A DNA stretch of 64,000 bases, taken from contig NZ_JAVAMO010000002.1 in NCBI RefSeq assembly GCF_030758345.1, positions 248,001-312,000 on the forward strand. Reading direction: 5' to 3'. Shown in pieces: positions 1 to 8,602 of the stretch. How positions within the stretch are numbered: the stretch's first letter is position 1; every line of letters starts with the position of its first letter. The position numbers and the translations under genes are program-made. The notes under the pieces were generated by a model. The model saw only the letters and a list, made by a program, of their open reading frames with translations, had not been told where the DNA came from and did no database searches. This stretch comes from Ruegeria discodermiae (lineage in GTDB: Bacteria > Pseudomonadota > Alphaproteobacteria > Rhodobacterales > Rhodobacteraceae).

Positions 1-306
1 CAGGGCGAAACCGGTCATCGAGCTCAACGCCACCGCCCCGATCACCGTAGGCACCGTGATCAGGATCGAGTTCAGCATGTAGCGCGGCATGTCGCTGTTA
101 AAGAAAACCTGCCCGTAATTGTGCATGAACTCGAAGGAGGACGGCAGACCCCAATAGTTGGCGTTCACGAAATCCGCATCCGGTTTGACCGAGAAGAGCG
201 CCACCGCCAGAAGCGGCCCCAGCCAGAGCAGCAGGGCGACCGGCAGCAATGCCTTGTAGGTGATCTGGGCGGCTTGCGACTGTTTTTCGATAGGTGTGGG
301 AAACAT
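1..306 (-). CDS. Sugar ABC transporter permease, MalG/UgpE-type (3' part outside window)
   Basis: Inner-membrane permease of a CUT1 (MalG/UgpE-like) carbohydrate ABC importer. Only the first 102 codons are inside the window; the gene continues past position 1. The start is ATG at 304-306 on the complement. The visible protein has a short polar N-terminus, a hydrophobic first membrane segment (about residues 20-40), a periplasmic stretch with the FEFMHNYGQVF pattern typical of the family, and then the start of the permease core (MLNSILITVP). It lies 3 bp downstream of the partner permease gene, so the two are cotranscribed. Family assignment is confident; the sugar is unknown. Confidence 0.88.
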   Translation of the reverse strand, partial: MFPTPIEKQSQAAQITYKALLPVALLLWLGPLLAVALFSVKPDADFVNANYWGLPSSFEFMHNYGQVFFNSDMPRYMLNSILITVPTVIGAVALSSMTGFAL

Positions 307-309
307 GGC

Positions 310-1251
310 TTAATGTCCCTTCTCTTCACGGTACATCGACCACAGGAAGTAGACGATGAAGCACATCATGATCAGGAACAGCACGACGGCGATGGCCGCG
401 CCATAGCCCATCCGGAAACCGTATTCGGACAGCGCCACTTCGAACATGTAGTAGGCCAGCACCCGCGACGATCCGAACGGCCCGCCCTGTGTCATGACCG
501 AGATCAGGTCAAAGGATCTGAGCGCGCCGATGATCGTCACCACAAAGGCGATGAAGGTGGCGGGCCGCAATTGCGGCAGCACGATATACCACAACATCTT
601 GGCACCTTTTGCACCGTCCAGCCGCCCGGCCTCGATCTGTTCGGGATCAACGGCGTTCAGGCCGGTGAGATAGAGGATCATGCAATAGGCGGTCTGCGGC
701 CAGAGCCCGGCCGCGATGATCCCGTAGGTGACCAGATGCTCGTTGCCCAGCACGTTGATTGGGCCAAGGCCGAACACGCCGATCATCTGGTTCAACAGGC
801 CGAAGGTGGGATCATAGAACCAGGTGAATACAAGGCCCACGACAACCTGGCTGATCACAAACGGAAAGAAGAAGAGCGACTTGTAGAGCCGGATACCAAA
901 CACGGTCTGGTTCAGCAGCAAGGCAATAAATAGACCCGCCGGAATCGCCAGCAAATAGAGAACAAGCCAGATCAGGTTGTTCTTGAGCGAGACATAGAAC
1001 GCATCGCGATCGACCCATTCGTAGTACAGGTCCTCGTAATTGCGCAGGCCGATATATTCCGCCTGCCCCAGCCCGTCCCATTGATACAAGGACAGGTTGA
1101 AGGATTGGAAAACCGGAGCAATCACATAAACGACAAAGAACAGAATACCCGGTGCCAGAAACAGCCAAGGGGCGATGGCTTGCTGGTTGCGGTGGAACCA
1201 GCTTTCGGGTTCGGAATCGATGATATCGGTCGAGGCGGTCATGGCGGCCAT
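310..1251 (-). CDS. Sugar ABC transporter permease, MalF/UgpA-type
   Basis: Inner-membrane permease partner of a CUT1 sugar importer, 313 residues, about six membrane helices. Visible are an N-terminal helix (WLFLAPGILFFVVYVI), the SLKNNLIWLV entry into the permease core, and an EAA-like loop (EAGRLDGAKGAKMLWYIVLPQLRP, given here as EAGRLDGA...LPQLRP) that contacts the ATPase. Length matches UgpA/MalF-like proteins without the large MalF periplasmic loop. It sits between the binding-protein gene upstream and the MalG-type permease 3 bp downstream. An alternative start at 1242 (MTAST) is possible because no clear ribosome site precedes 1251. Confidence 0.93.
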   Translation of the reverse strand: MAAMTASTDIIDSEPESWFHRNQQAIAPWLFLAPGILFFVVYVIAPVFQSFNLSLYQWDGLGQAEYIGLRNYEDLYYEWVDRDAFYVSLKNNLIWLVLYLLAIPAGLFIALLLNQTVFGIRLYKSLFFFPFVISQVVVGLVFTWFYDPTFGLLNQMIGVFGLGPINVLGNEHLVTYGIIAAGLWPQTAYCMILYLTGLNAVDPEQIEAGRLDGAKGAKMLWYIVLPQLRPATFIAFVVTIIGALRSFDLISVMTQGGPFGSSRVLAYYMFEVALSEYGFRMGYGAAIAVVLFLIMMCFIVYFLWSMYREEKGH

Positions 1252-1314
1252 CTCTTTCAGACTGAAGGGGTGCGGCTGCGGGATCAGGCCCCGCCTGCCG
1301 CGTTAGCAAGCGTT

Positions 1315-1336
1315 GGGTGGGGTATTATCCCCACCC
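1315..1336 (-). terminator. GC-rich hairpin between binding-protein and permease genes
   Basis: An 8-bp perfect stem (GGGTGGGG with CCCCACCC, loop of six bases) lies just after the stop codon of the binding-protein gene. No U-run follows on the minus strand. Such hairpins after binding-protein genes commonly protect the upstream mRNA or attenuate transcription, raising binding protein over permease. The role here is inferred. Confidence 0.5.
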
Positions 1337-1343
1337 CAATCGG

Positions 1344-2600
1344 TTATTTGTAGATACGCCCGCGGGCGCGCTCCAGCTTGGACAGAACCTTGTCGAGGCT
1401 GTCAGGCTTGACCATGAATTCCTGGAAGCCTTCCATCGACACTTTGGCCATTTCCGCCGGCGCGTCACGATCCCAGAACTGGGCGACGCCGCCCGGGCTG
1501 TTCTCACTCAGCATGACAAAGCCCTTCTGCAGGAACTTGTCGTCATCCACAGTGGACTTCGAGTTCACCGGCAGCTGTCCTAGGTTCTTGCCATTGTTGA
1601 TGATGGTCTGCTCCTCGGGCGAGGCGACAAAGCGCAGGAACTCGCGCGCCGCTTCCTTGTTCTTGGCTGCGGACGGAATGTGGAATGTGTCGGTCGGCGC
1701 ATCTTCGGCCTTTTCCACGCCCGGGGTGATCTCGACAAACTGGTAGAAATCCAACTGATCATCGGTCAGGCCCGCATCGCGCAGCGGTGCCACCGCGAAG
1801 TTGCCCATCAGATAGGCGGTCGCCTCACCATTGACCATGAAGGGCAGCGCTTCCTGCCAGCTATAGGTCTGGTGATTGTCGATGAACGCGCCCATGTCGA
1901 TCAGCTCTTTCCAGTTCGCGAAAGTCTGCTTGACCCGGTCGTCTTCCCAGCTGATTTCGCCATTGGCCAGCTGATTGTGGAAGTCATAGCCGTTGGTGCG
2001 CATGTTCAGGTAGTCGAACCACCCGCCGGCGGTCCACAGGAACTTGGTGCCGATCGTATAGCAGGCGCGGCCCGATGCGACGATCTTTTCGCAATTGGCC
2101 TTTTCCTCTTCCCAGGTCGTCGGCTCGCTCAGGCCCAGCTCGTCAAAGATGTCTTTGCGGTAGTAAACGCCCCACTGGTAGTAGGTATAAGGCACGCCCC
2201 ACTGCTTGCCATCGATCGTCATTGCGCCCCTGGTGGACTTCAGATCGTTTTCGAACATCGGCTCTGCCCACAGATCCGATACATCCTCGAACAGACCAGC
2301 ATCAACATAAGGCTTCATCCGGTTGGCGGCATACCATGTCGCCACATCAGGTGCGTTTGCGGTCAGGAAGTTGCGGATCTGGGTCTTGTAGGCTTCGCGG
2401 TCGATCACCGTGACCTCAATATTCAGATCCGGGTTCTTCTCGCCAAAGCGTTCGATCATGGCTTCCATCGTGGCGCGCGGGGCCGGGTTCGACGTGTCGA
2501 GAAAGATCGACAGATCGCCGCTGACCTGCGCCGCGGCCGGTGCCGACAACGCCGTGCATGCGGCAAGAGCGGCCAGAGTCCGCTTGGTCATGGAATGCAT
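1344..2600 (-). CDS. Sugar ABC transporter extracellular solute-binding protein (family 1)
   Basis: Periplasmic binding protein of the CUT1 importer, 418 residues. The start at 2600 (MHSMTKRT) is chosen because a strong GGGAGG ribosome site lies just upstream; an in-frame ATG at 2648 would add 16 residues of non-signal sequence. A Sec signal peptide (about residues 1-25, cleavage after APAAAQ) is followed by a mature chain with family-1 features: DLSIFLDTSNP, ERFGEKNPDLNIEV, WATYYAANRMKPYV-like region, and the hinge pattern WGVPYTYYQWGVYYRKDIF (17+ residues). It heads a minus-strand operon with both permeases. The facing IclR regulator and ATPase complete the system. Substrate unknown; a plant- or algal-derived sugar is plausible. 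Confidence 0.92.
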   Translation of the reverse strand: MHSMTKRTLAALAACTALSAPAAAQVSGDLSIFLDTSNPAPRATMEAMIERFGEKNPDLNIEVTVIDREAYKTQIRNFLTANAPDVATWYAANRMKPYVDAGLFEDVSDLWAEPMFENDLKSTRGAMTIDGKQWGVPYTYYQWGVYYRKDIFDELGLSEPTTWEEEKANCEKIVASGRACYTIGTKFLWTAGGWFDYLNMRTNGYDFHNQLANGEISWEDDRVKQTFANWKELIDMGAFIDNHQTYSWQEALPFMVNGEATAYLMGNFAVAPLRDAGLTDDQLDFYQFVEITPGVEKAEDAPTDTFHIPSAAKNKEAAREFLRFVASPEEQTIINNGKNLGQLPVNSKSTVDDDKFLQKGFVMLSENSPGGVAQFWDRDAPAEMAKVSMEGFQEFMVKPDSLDKVLSKLERARGRIYK

Positions 2601-2627
2601 GGTTTCCTCCCTGTAGCTTCCATTTTT

Positions 2628-2646
2628 GGTTCCAATATTTGAAACC
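2628..2646. promoter_or_regulatory. Candidate IclR-family operator
   Basis: An imperfect palindrome GGTTCCA-ATATT-TGAAACC lies in the intergenic region between the binding-protein gene and the divergent IclR gene. IclR-family regulators often bind short palindromes with GGTTnCA or TGAAAC-type arms (KdgR is one example), usually beside their own gene. Position and symmetry support this; binding is inferred. Confidence 0.5.
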
Positions 2647-2740
2647 ATGTTTTACATGTTGAAAACTACACATCACTTCGGCTAGGGTTGTCAACAATAA
2701 TCCTGCGGGAGGGCAGGACCAAGGGAGGAGACGTCACCTC

Positions 2741-3535
2741 ATGTCAGGGGACGGGACAGTCGGCAAAGCATGTGACGTGCTGGACCTTGTCGCAAGGTTC
2801 AATCGCCCTGTGCGCTTTGGCGAATTGCTCGATCACAGCCCCTTCCCCAAGGCCACGCTCTATCGCTTTCTGCAGACGCTCACGAATCAGGGCATGCTCA
2901 GCTACGATCCCGACCGGCAGTCATATGCGCTGGGAATCAGGCTGGTGCGGCTGGCCCATGCCGCCTGGACCCAAAGCTCGCTGGCGCCTATCGCACGGCC
3001 GCACATAGACGCGCTCAGTCGTGATCTCGGCGAAACCGTGCATCTGGCACAGCTCGATGCCAGCCAGGTGCTTTATGTCGACAAGCGAAATGCCGCCGAC
3101 CCGGTCGAAATGTATTCGCAGGCCGGCAAGGTTGGCCCCGCATATTGCACCGGCGTTGGTAAGGCGATGCTGGCCTTCCTGCCCGACGAAGCGCTGAACC
3201 GGGCGATCCAGCAGCAGAGCTTTCACCGCTTCACGCCGCATACGCTGGCCTCGGAAACCGCGCTGCGCACCGAGCTCGCAGCGATTCGCGACCGTGGCTA
3301 TGCCTTCGACCGCGAAGAACATGAGCCCGGCATCATCTGCATCGCCGCCCCGATCCTGACTCCGGGTGGGCGCATGCTGGGCGCGATGTCGATCACCGGA
3401 CCCACCAGCCGGACCGATCTGAAGACACTAGAAAACTGGGCCCCGCGCGTGCGGCAGGCCGCTGATGACATTGGGCGCGAGGCACAAGCCTGGCGCTTCC
3501 CGGAAACACTTCACAAAGAGGCGATGGCGACATGA
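2741..3535 (+). CDS. IclR-family transcriptional regulator
   Basis: DNA-binding repressor or activator, 264 residues. The N-terminal winged helix-turn-helix is visible at about residues 8-70 ([19 protein letters not shown] recognition region) and the C-terminal IclR effector-binding domain from about 85 to 250 ([37 protein letters not shown]). It is divergent from the binding-protein gene and overlaps the ATPase gene by 4 bp, so it probably controls the adjacent sugar transporter through the palindrome between the divergent genes. Effector unknown. Confidence 0.93.
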   Translation: MSGDGTVGKACDVLDLVARFNRPVRFGELLDHSPFPKATLYRFLQTLTNQGMLSYDPDRQSYALGIRLVRLAHAAWTQSSLAPIARPHIDALSRDLGETVHLAQLDASQVLYVDKRNAADPVEMYSQAGKVGPAYCTGVGKAMLAFLPDEALNRAIQQQSFHRFTPHTLASETALRTELAAIRDRGYAFDREEHEPGIICIAAPILTPGGRMLGAMSITGPTSRTDLKTLENWAPRVRQAADDIGREAQAWRFPETLHKEAMAT

Positions 3536-4590
3536 CAGGTGTGACGCTGGAAGGCGCAATCAAGCGCTATGGACAGACACAGGTGATCCACGGGGTCGAT
3601 CTGCAAATCGAGGATGGCGAATTCTGCGTCTTTGTCGGCCCCTCGGGCTGCGGCAAGTCCACCCTGCTGCGGATGATTGCAGGGCTTGAGGAAACCTCGG
3701 ATGGCAAGATCAGCATCGGGCAACGCGATGTGACCCATCTGGACCCGGCCAAGCGCGGCGTGGCCATGGTGTTCCAGACCTATGCGCTTTATCCGCATAT
3801 GACGGTGGCCGAAAACATGGGCTTCGGTCTGAAGATGAACGGCGTCGCCAAGGGTGAGATCGACAAGAAGGTGCAGGAGGCTTCGGACATCCTGAAGCTC
3901 GGCCCCTATCTGAAACGCAAGCCCAAGGCAATGTCGGGTGGCCAGCGCCAGCGGGTCGCCATTGGCCGCGCCATTGTGCGCGGACCCGATGTGTTCCTGT
4001 TCGACGAACCGCTGTCGAACCTCGACGCCGAACTGCGGGTCGAGATGCGGGTTGAAATCGCCCGGCTGCACAAGGAAATCGGCGCGACGATGATCTATGT
4101 GACTCACGATCAGGTCGAGGCGATGACAATGGCCGACAAGATCGTGGTGCTGCGCGACGGGCGTATCGAACAGGTCGGTGCGCCGCTTGAGCTCTACCGC
4201 AACCCTGACAACCGCTTTGTGGCAGGCTTCATCGGCTCGCCCTCAATGAACTTCCTCGATTGCGATGTAGTCGATGGCAAGCTGACCCACCCTGCCCTTT
4301 CCGCCCCGCTTGATCCGCCCGCGCCGATCCCCGCCGGGGCCAGCAAGATCACGCTGGGCCTGCGCCCCGAACATATCGGGCTGGACCGCAGCGGCGACGC
4401 GCTGTCGGTGGATCTGACCGAGGCGCTTGGCGGTGTTTCCTACAGCTACCTGACCGCCTCGAACGGCGACAAGCTGATCGTTGAAGAGCGCGACGATGAA
4501 CGCAGCACCGAAGGCAGTCGGGTCGGCCTGATCCTGCGCCCGGAGCGTGCGATGATCTTCGACACAGAAAGCGGCGCCCGCATTCGATAA
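3532..4590 (+). CDS. Sugar ABC transporter ATP-binding protein, UgpC/MalK-type
   Basis: Cytoplasmic ATPase of the CUT1 importer, 352 residues. Walker A is GPSGCGKST (about residues 38-46), the signature is [14 protein letters not shown] (about 134-147), Walker B is [13 protein letters not shown] (about 152-164), and the switch histidine is in [15 protein letters not shown]-terminal TOBE/MalK-type regulatory domain follows (about 240-350; GLRPEHIGL). The gene overlaps the IclR gene by ATGA, indicating translational coupling, and presumably serves the two permeases encoded divergently. Confidence 0.95.
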   Translation: MTGVTLEGAIKRYGQTQVIHGVDLQIEDGEFCVFVGPSGCGKSTLLRMIAGLEETSDGKISIGQRDVTHLDPAKRGVAMVFQTYALYPHMTVAENMGFGLKMNGVAKGEIDKKVQEASDILKLGPYLKRKPKAMSGGQRQRVAIGRAIVRGPDVFLFDEPLSNLDAELRVEMRVEIARLHKEIGATMIYVTHDQVEAMTMADKIVVLRDGRIEQVGAPLELYRNPDNRFVAGFIGSPSMNFLDCDVVDGKLTHPALSAPLDPPAPIPAGASKITLGLRPEHIGLDRSGDALSVDLTEALGGVSYSYLTASNGDKLIVEERDDERSTEGSRVGLILRPERAMIFDTESGARIR

Positions 4591-4600
4591 ACCTTCACTT

Positions 4601-4623
4601 GGCACGGGCGATCAGCCCGTGCC
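4601..4623. terminator. Hairpin terminator between convergent genes
   Basis: Perfect 9-bp GC-rich stem (GGCACGGGC / GCCCGTGCC) with a five-base loop, 10 bp after the ATPase stop codon and in front of the convergent SRPBCC gene end. A short pyrimidine-rich stretch (ACCTTCTT) follows rather than a clean U-run. Probably a bidirectional terminator. Confidence 0.65.
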
Positions 4624-4681
4624 ACCTTCTTATCCGCGCCGCAGCCCGGTGCGTTCGGTTCGCATTGCTCACAGGCAAGCG

Positions 4682-5167
4682 CTATACTTTCTCTTTCAGA
4701 AGACCTTCGAGCTTGTCGAAGGCCTGACCCCAGCCGCGTGCTCCGGCTGACCCTTCCGGCACGCCAACGTGCACCATTGTCATAACGGTCTTTCCGTCGA
4801 CCTCGCGGAGTTCAACGATAACTTCGGTGATATCTGGATGACCTGCAGGCATACCCATGCTCTGCGGCGAGATGATGACACCTTCCGCATCACACATGCT
4901 TTCAGTGTAGACAAGCCGCGATGGGGGCGAGATCTCTTTATACACGCCGGTGAACCACATGCTCATTGAGCGCTCTGGCGATGTCATTTCCATACAGATT
5001 TTTCGCACGCCCCCCACCACGACATCCATTTCTGCAGTTGGCACATGCATCCCCATTGGTCCATACCATGCCTTGAACAGATCCGGATCGGTCCACATTT
5101 GCCAAACAAGGTCGATGGGAGCATCGAATTCCCGCTCGATCCTTACCCAGGCTTGCTGATCAGTCAT
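4682..5167 (-). CDS. SRPBCC (AHSA1-like, START-fold) domain protein
   Basis: Small cytosolic START-fold protein of the AHSA1/Aha1 type, 161 residues. Typical family patterns are IEREFDAPIDLVWQMWTDPDLFKAWYGP at the N-terminus (start of it: EFDAPIDLVWQMWTDP) and a C-terminal helix (GWGQAFDKLEGLLKEK). Its start overlaps the stop of the upstream ArsR gene by 8 bp. ArsR-SRPBCC pairs are very common in bacteria, where the SRPBCC partner is thought to bind a hydrophobic ligand; its exact role is unknown. Confidence 0.92.
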   Translation of the reverse strand: MTDQQAWVRIEREFDAPIDLVWQMWTDPDLFKAWYGPMGMHVPTAEMDVVVGGVRKICMEMTSPERSMSMWFTGVYKEISPPSRLVYTESMCDAEGVIISPQSMGMPAGHPDITEVIVELREVDGKTVMTMVHVGVPEGSAGARGWGQAFDKLEGLLKEKV

Positions 5168-5498
5168 CTTTGCTATCCTTCATTGCCTCTATCACCCTTT
5201 CCATCGCGTCGAACCGGGCTTCCCAGATAGGACGGTATCGATCGGCCCAATGCGCGACCTTTTCCAGAGGCCTTGCGTTCAACTTGCAAGGCCGAAACTG
5301 AGCATCTTTCCCGCGTGTGATGAGCTCGGCTTTTTCCAGAACCCGTATGTGTTTGGAAATGGCAGGCAAACTCATCTCAAATGGTTGGGCGAGCATGTTC
5401 ACCGTCGCCTCTCCTTGCGCGAGCCGCGCGAGAATTGCACGTCGGGTTGGATTGGCCAAAGCCGCAAAGACGGCGTCAAGTCTTTGAGAGTCATTCAT
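5160..5498 (-). CDS. ArsR-family winged-helix regulator
   Basis: Small helix-turn-helix repressor, 112 residues. The core is visible in LDAVFAALANPTRRAILARL (residues 7-26) followed by EMSLPAISKHIRVLEKAELI, the recognition region. It lacks the CVC metal site of ArsR/SmtB, so it belongs to the non-metal ArsR branch that is usually paired with SRPBCC proteins. It overlaps the downstream SRPBCC gene by 8 bp and likely represses its own operon through the palindrome upstream of its start. Confidence 0.93.
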   Translation of the reverse strand: MNDSQRLDAVFAALANPTRRAILARLAQGEATVNMLAQPFEMSLPAISKHIRVLEKAELITRGKDAQFRPCKLNARPLEKVAHWADRYRPIWEARFDAMERVIEAMKDSKDD

Positions 5499-5510
5499 CT
5501 AAGTATTACA

Positions 5511-5524
5511 TAACCAATCGGTTA
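5511..5524. promoter_or_regulatory. Candidate ArsR operator
   Basis: Palindrome TAACC-AATC-GGTTA located 13 bp upstream of the ArsR start codon, in an AT-rich promoter region. Position and symmetry match autoregulatory ArsR operators; binding is inferred. Confidence 0.5.
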
Positions 5525-5617
5525 ATTAATCAAGTGATTTAATGCAAGGCAACGCGGTCGACCGCTAGAAAAAAGAATGAACTTCGCCATATAAAGTACA
5601 GAAAAGAAATGGACTTC

Positions 5618-6724
5618 TTAAGCCGCCGCGTTCTGGCGTGTCACGTCCCCACATCGATAAAGCTGCCCGAACTCGGTCTGCAGGAACGCCTGCAGCGGCA
5701 CCTGCTCCTGCCGGATGAAGCCTGATTGCGGCAACTGGCCGGTGCGCATCAGATCAACCACGCCAAGCACCCCGGCGGCGGTGGTCACTTGGATGGCGCT
5801 CCAGACCCGGCCATCAATCTCGCGGGCGAAAGACTTGTTGATATAGCTCTGCTCGCGTAACTGCCCGTCTTTCAGCCCTTTGGCGGTGCAATAAACCAGC
5901 ACCACATCCTGATCGGTGCGCGGCAGGGCGGCCTCAAATATCTCTTTCAGCAGATCGCGTCGCCGCTCCAGCCCCAGATCATTGAGCAGCAGTTTCAGGA
6001 TATCGCGGTGCCCCGGATAGCGGATCGAGCGGTAGGAGACCGCCCGCGCCCTACCCTCAAGCGTTTCCGGCAAGGTGCCCAGCCCGCCAGAGGTGTTGAA
6101 GCACTCATATTCCACGCCGTCATGACCCAACAATTCGTAGTCTTCCAGCGGCGCGGTCTTGACCCGGGCACCATTCACGATGGCGTCGCAGAGATTGCAA
6201 TATTCGTTGATCAGCCCGTCGGTGGACCAGGTCAGGTTGTATTTTAGCGCATTGGTCGGGAAGAGCGGCAGCGCGCCCACTCGCATATGCAAGCTGTCCA
6301 ACTCATCGAACTCCGCCGCCAGCGCCGCGCCCGCGATGCCGACAAACCCGGGCGCCAGACCGCATTGCGGCATGAACGCCGTTTGGCTGTCCTGCGCCAG
6401 ACCGCGCACGGCCTGTGTGGCCGCGATATCCTCGGTCAGGTCGAAATAATGCGCGCCCGCTTGCCGAGCCGCCGCGGCAATCACTGGGGTCAGAAAGAAC
6501 GGCGCGGCGGAGATCACCGCATCAAAGCCACGCAAGGCTTCGGTGAGTCCTGCAGGGTCATCGGCATCAATCTGCATGGTCGGCAAACCCGCTCGATTCA
6601 GCGTGCCTAAAGCGGCCAGATCGCGATCGGCCACCGTGACCGCGTAATTGCGCGACCCGTTCAGCAGCGTGGCGATCATCCGCCCGATTTTGCCCGCCCC
6701 AACGATGCAAATATTCCAACGCAT
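5618..6724 (-). CDS. Saccharopine-dehydrogenase-like NAD(P)-binding oxidoreductase
   Basis: Cytosolic oxidoreductase of the saccharopine dehydrogenase / homospermidine-synthase-like superfamily, 368 residues. The N-terminal Rossmann motif is [18 protein letters not shown] (residues 4-21), followed by DADDPAGL and the [12 protein letters not shown] strand. The middle and C-terminal part hold the catalytic domain ([30 protein letters not shown]). Lysine catabolism or a related amino-acid dehydrogenase role is plausible. The Lrp-type regulator gene lies 117 bp upstream in the same orientation, which fits amino-acid metabolism. Substrate is not resolved. Confidence 0.82.
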   Translation of the reverse strand: MRWNICIVGAGKIGRMIATLLNGSRNYAVTVADRDLAALGTLNRAGLPTMQIDADDPAGLTEALRGFDAVISAAPFFLTPVIAAAARQAGAHYFDLTEDIAATQAVRGLAQDSQTAFMPQCGLAPGFVGIAGAALAAEFDELDSLHMRVGALPLFPTNALKYNLTWSTDGLINEYCNLCDAIVNGARVKTAPLEDYELLGHDGVEYECFNTSGGLGTLPETLEGRARAVSYRSIRYPGHRDILKLLLNDLGLERRRDLLKEIFEAALPRTDQDVVLVYCTAKGLKDGQLREQSYINKSFAREIDGRVWSAIQVTTAAGVLGVVDLMRTGQLPQSGFIRQEQVPLQAFLQTEFGQLYRCGDVTRQNAAA

Positions 6725-6841
6725 GACATGTCTCCGCTCTCTTTCTTCAAGAGTCTGGGGAAAAACCTGTTCGGAGTGTAGGGCACAGAGTGTCGGAATG
6801 ACTCATGTCTCCGTCATATCGGTGGAAATATCGTCGTTTCG

Positions 6842-7270
6842 TTAGGCGCGGTCTATCTTGCGGCCAAACACTACTGACGTATTGGTCCGCTGCACGCCGG
6901 GAATGCGCGCCAGTTCGTCGACCAGTACATCCAGATCCTCGATCCGTGGTGCTTCTGCAGACAAAAGCAGATCGAAATCCCCGTTGATCGACAGGCACAG
7001 CTTGACCTCAGGATAGGCCTCCAACCGTTTGATGATACGGGTGGTTTCCTGCTGCTGCACTTCAAGCATCACGATGACCTGAACCTTGCCGCCCTCTTCC
7101 GGGTCGCGCAGCACAACCGAGTACCCGGCGATCACGCCGCGCGCCTCCATCTTTGTGATCCGCTCATGTACGGTCGTGCGCGCCACGCCAAGTTGTCCGG
7201 CAATCGCGGTGGTCGATTGCCGCGCATTGTGGCGCAGGGCGGCGATTATCTTGCGGTCGAGCTTATCCAT
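6842..7270 (-). CDS. Lrp/AsnC-family transcriptional regulator
   Basis: Feast/famine regulator, 142 residues from MDKLDRKIIAALRHNARQS. An upstream in-frame ATG at 7300 would add ten residues not typical of the family, so 7270 is preferred. It has an N-terminal helix-turn-helix (about residues 4-55: QLGVARTTVHERITKMEARG) and a C-terminal RAM/ACT-like ligand domain (about 65-140: MLEVQQQETTRIIKRLEAYP, NGDFDLLL). It lies upstream of the saccharopine-dehydrogenase-like gene on the same strand and may control it in response to an amino acid. Confidence 0.92.
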   Translation of the reverse strand: MDKLDRKIIAALRHNARQSTTAIAGQLGVARTTVHERITKMEARGVIAGYSVVLRDPEEGGKVQVIVMLEVQQQETTRIIKRLEAYPEVKLCLSINGDFDLLLSAEAPRIEDLDVLVDELARIPGVQRTNTSVVFGRKIDRA

Positions 7271-7350
7271 TTGTTCTGCATAACGCCGCCGGGGTTTCAC
7301 GCAAAGCGGCTTATGGCCCTAAAATGGCGCAACAAACTCAGCGACGACGA

Positions 7351-8379
7351 TCAGATCGTTTTTCGGGCTTGCGCGAAGGAAAGCAATCTCTTGCTGTTTT
7401 CATCCCATAAGTGAAAGCGCACGCTCGACAAGCTCTCTCTCACTGTCATTCTATTGCTTTGCGCAAGGATATCGTGATCGCGCAACACTTCTGGCAGCCG
7501 GTAGAACGGGATGCGGCTGTATAGGTGATGGACATGGTGGATTCCGATATTGGCACTCAACCATTGCAGAACAGAGGGCAGAACATAGTGCGAGCTGCCC
7601 TGCAATGCTGCGGTGTGCAAGTCCCACTCAGCTTCTGGTTCCCAATGTGCAGCCTCGAACTGGTGTTGTACATAAAACAGCCAGACACCAGCCGTCGCGG
7701 CGAGCAGCGTCGAGGGCAAAAAAATCAGCAGCAGCGGCATGACGCCACCAAAATAGTAGATCAACGAAAGCGCGAGCAGAATCGCTGCATTCGTACACAT
7801 CGCGCTGATCCAGTACCGTACCTGGCTGGTTAAACCCAAAGGCAGCCGGTTCTGCAGGAAAAAGAGATATCCGGGTCCAAGACCGAACAACACGATGGGA
7901 TGACGATAAAGCCGATACAGCAGACGCTTTGCCGGCGTCAGCACCCGATATTCGGCAAGGGTCAGGGTGTGGATATCGCCCATGCCCCGCCGTCCCAAAT
8001 TGCCCGAAGAACTGTGGTGGATCGCATGGGATCGACGCCAAACATCATAGGGTGTCAAGGTCAGCACCCCAATCAATCGCCCGGTCCAGTCGCTCACCGC
8101 GCGGTTCTGGAAAAACGCACTGTGCCCGCAATCATGCTGGATCGCAAACAACCGCAATAAAAAGGCTGCATTGCAGATTGAAATTGCGAATGTAAGCCAA
8201 GCGCTGATCGACAGCGCATACCAAGCCAATACCCACAGAAGAAAGAAGGGACCCAGAGTCACCGCGAGCTCAAACACGCTTCGAGTAGCGTCCGGTTCAC
8301 GATACTTGGAGAGTATCCTGACCCAATCCCGAGCATGTACTGGATCGGGAGTGAGAGAATCTTGGGGACTTTGATGCAT
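7351..8379 (-). CDS. Membrane fatty acid desaturase
   Basis: Integral membrane di-iron desaturase, about 342 residues from MHQSPQD. A longer start at 8436 is possible but adds a basic, uncharacteristic N-terminus. All three histidine boxes are present: HDCGH (in IQHDCGHSAFF), HAIHH (in RSHAIHHSS) and HHVHH (in GIHHVHHLYS). Several hydrophobic spans are consistent with the family. It would insert a double bond into membrane acyl chains using a ferredoxin or cytochrome partner not encoded here. It is divergent from the E1/malonyltransferase-like pair; a link through lipid metabolism is possible but unproven. Confidence 0.93.
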   Translation of the reverse strand: MHQSPQDSLTPDPVHARDWVRILSKYREPDATRSVFELAVTLGPFFLLWVLAWYALSISAWLTFAISICNAAFLLRLFAIQHDCGHSAFFQNRAVSDWTGRLIGVLTLTPYDVWRRSHAIHHSSSGNLGRRGMGDIHTLTLAEYRVLTPAKRLLYRLYRHPIVLFGLGPGYLFFLQNRLPLGLTSQVRYWISAMCTNAAILLALSLIYYFGGVMPLLLIFLPSTLLAATAGVWLFYVQHQFEAAHWEPEAEWDLHTAALQGSSHYVLPSVLQWLSANIGIHHVHHLYSRIPFYRLPEVLRDHDILAQSNRMTVRESLSSVRFHLWDENSKRLLSFAQARKTI

Positions 8380-8602
8380 ATGCCTGCTTCTTGCCTGTGT
8401 TGGCCATCCTGATAAACGAAAGTGTCGGCGAAGCAACGCGCAATGCCCGTTCTTAGGAACATACTCAAATTGTGAACACGCCAGGCCCAGTCCCGGCTTC
8501 TATGTCATTTCCTCATAGATGCATTCCACAAGATCGGTTTTGCTCCCGCGATTGCGCCCCTAAGGTGACCCAAGAACAACGGGTGAAGGCAAAGGGTTGG
8601 GT

